Positions 20,609 to 20,644 of a stretch of DNA of 20,644 nucleotides are shown piece by piece (positions within the stretch are counted from its first letter, which is position 1; each line of letters opens with the position of its first letter). This stretch comes from a virus. Location: positions 1 through 20,644 of IMG/VR virus record IMGVR_UViG_3300044530_000219. The stretch is one strand, 5' to 3'. The notes below the pieces were generated by a model. That model had not been told where the DNA came from and did not search any database. It was given only the letters and a program-made list of their open reading frames with translations. The position numbers were made by a program, and so were the translations under genes.

Positions 20609-20644
20609 CTACTTCACCTTTTTAGGCTTCTTTGCAGTCTTTGC
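20609..20644 (-). CDS. Lys-rich C-terminal end of an upstream gene, cut by window edge
   Basis: The frame entering from the right edge reads AKTAKKPKKVK and stops at TAG (20611-20609), next to the DUF6321-like ATG. Only 11 residues are visible. A Lys-rich tail is common on phage structural proteins, but nothing further can be said. Confidence 0.6.
   Translation of the reverse strand, partial: AKTAKKPKKVK

Noticed and set aside
1-20644. tRNA genes, CRISPR arrays, insertion sequences, integrase or attachment sites
   Set aside because: I saw no cloverleaf, regular spaced repeats, transposase or integrase motifs; a scan with dedicated tools would settle tRNAs.

Overview
The window is part of a tailed double-stranded DNA phage (or prophage) genome. 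It carries a replication module, a run of tiny early-type genes, a lysis cassette and the tail/ejection end of a structural operon. The adaptor, nozzle, one short fibre and three large Ala/Gln/Gly-rich internal proteins suggest a short-tailed, podovirus-like virion; there is no tape-measure, sheath or tail-tube gene here. Two-component spanins and lipoproteins point to a Gram-negative host. A freshwater betaproteobacterial host is a guess from general resemblance only.

Layout. (1) 1-5812, minus strand: leftward early/replication operon, in transcription order a small HTH regulator, RuvC-like resolvase, a 74-residue protein, a Cas4/RecB-like DUF2800 nuclease, a beta-class DNA methyltransferase, an SSB-like protein with an acidic tail, a strong Rho-independent terminator, a TOPRIM/RecA-like primase-helicase, and a truncated unknown gene. 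(2) 5813-5964: divergent control region with two back-to-back sigma70-like promoters. The leftward one places the start of transcription almost on the HTH start codon. (3) 5965-9315, plus strand: about 15 very small, mostly ATGA-coupled genes (single-pass membrane peptides, zinc ribbons, a ribbon-helix-helix-like protein, coiled coils). It ends tail-to-tail against the lysis genes with a 47 bp convergent overlap. (4) 9269-10693, minus strand: lysis cassette of lipoprotein, holin, Rz with nested Rz1, and M15 endopeptidase. (5) 10690-11187: an AT-rich HNH endonuclease, probably a homing endonuclease, between the virion and lysis genes. (6) 11190-20644, minus strand: virion genes. In transcription order these are a truncated Lys-rich C-terminus, a DUF6321-like protein, a beta-rich structural protein, adaptor, nozzle, HxH-type tail fibre, cupin, three putative ejection proteins, a 228-residue tail-anchored protein that appears to use an ATT start codon, and a small membrane coiled-coil protein.

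How it fits together: the HTH protein probably controls the divergent promoters. The leftward operon replicates, processes and modifies the DNA. The rightward operon is likely an early host-takeover set. The late operon, entering from the right edge, builds the tail and ends in lysis. GC content shifts sharply in the middle of the methyltransferase, across the HNH gene and within one small early gene, marking mosaic exchange. I saw no tRNA, CRISPR array, insertion sequence or integrase.
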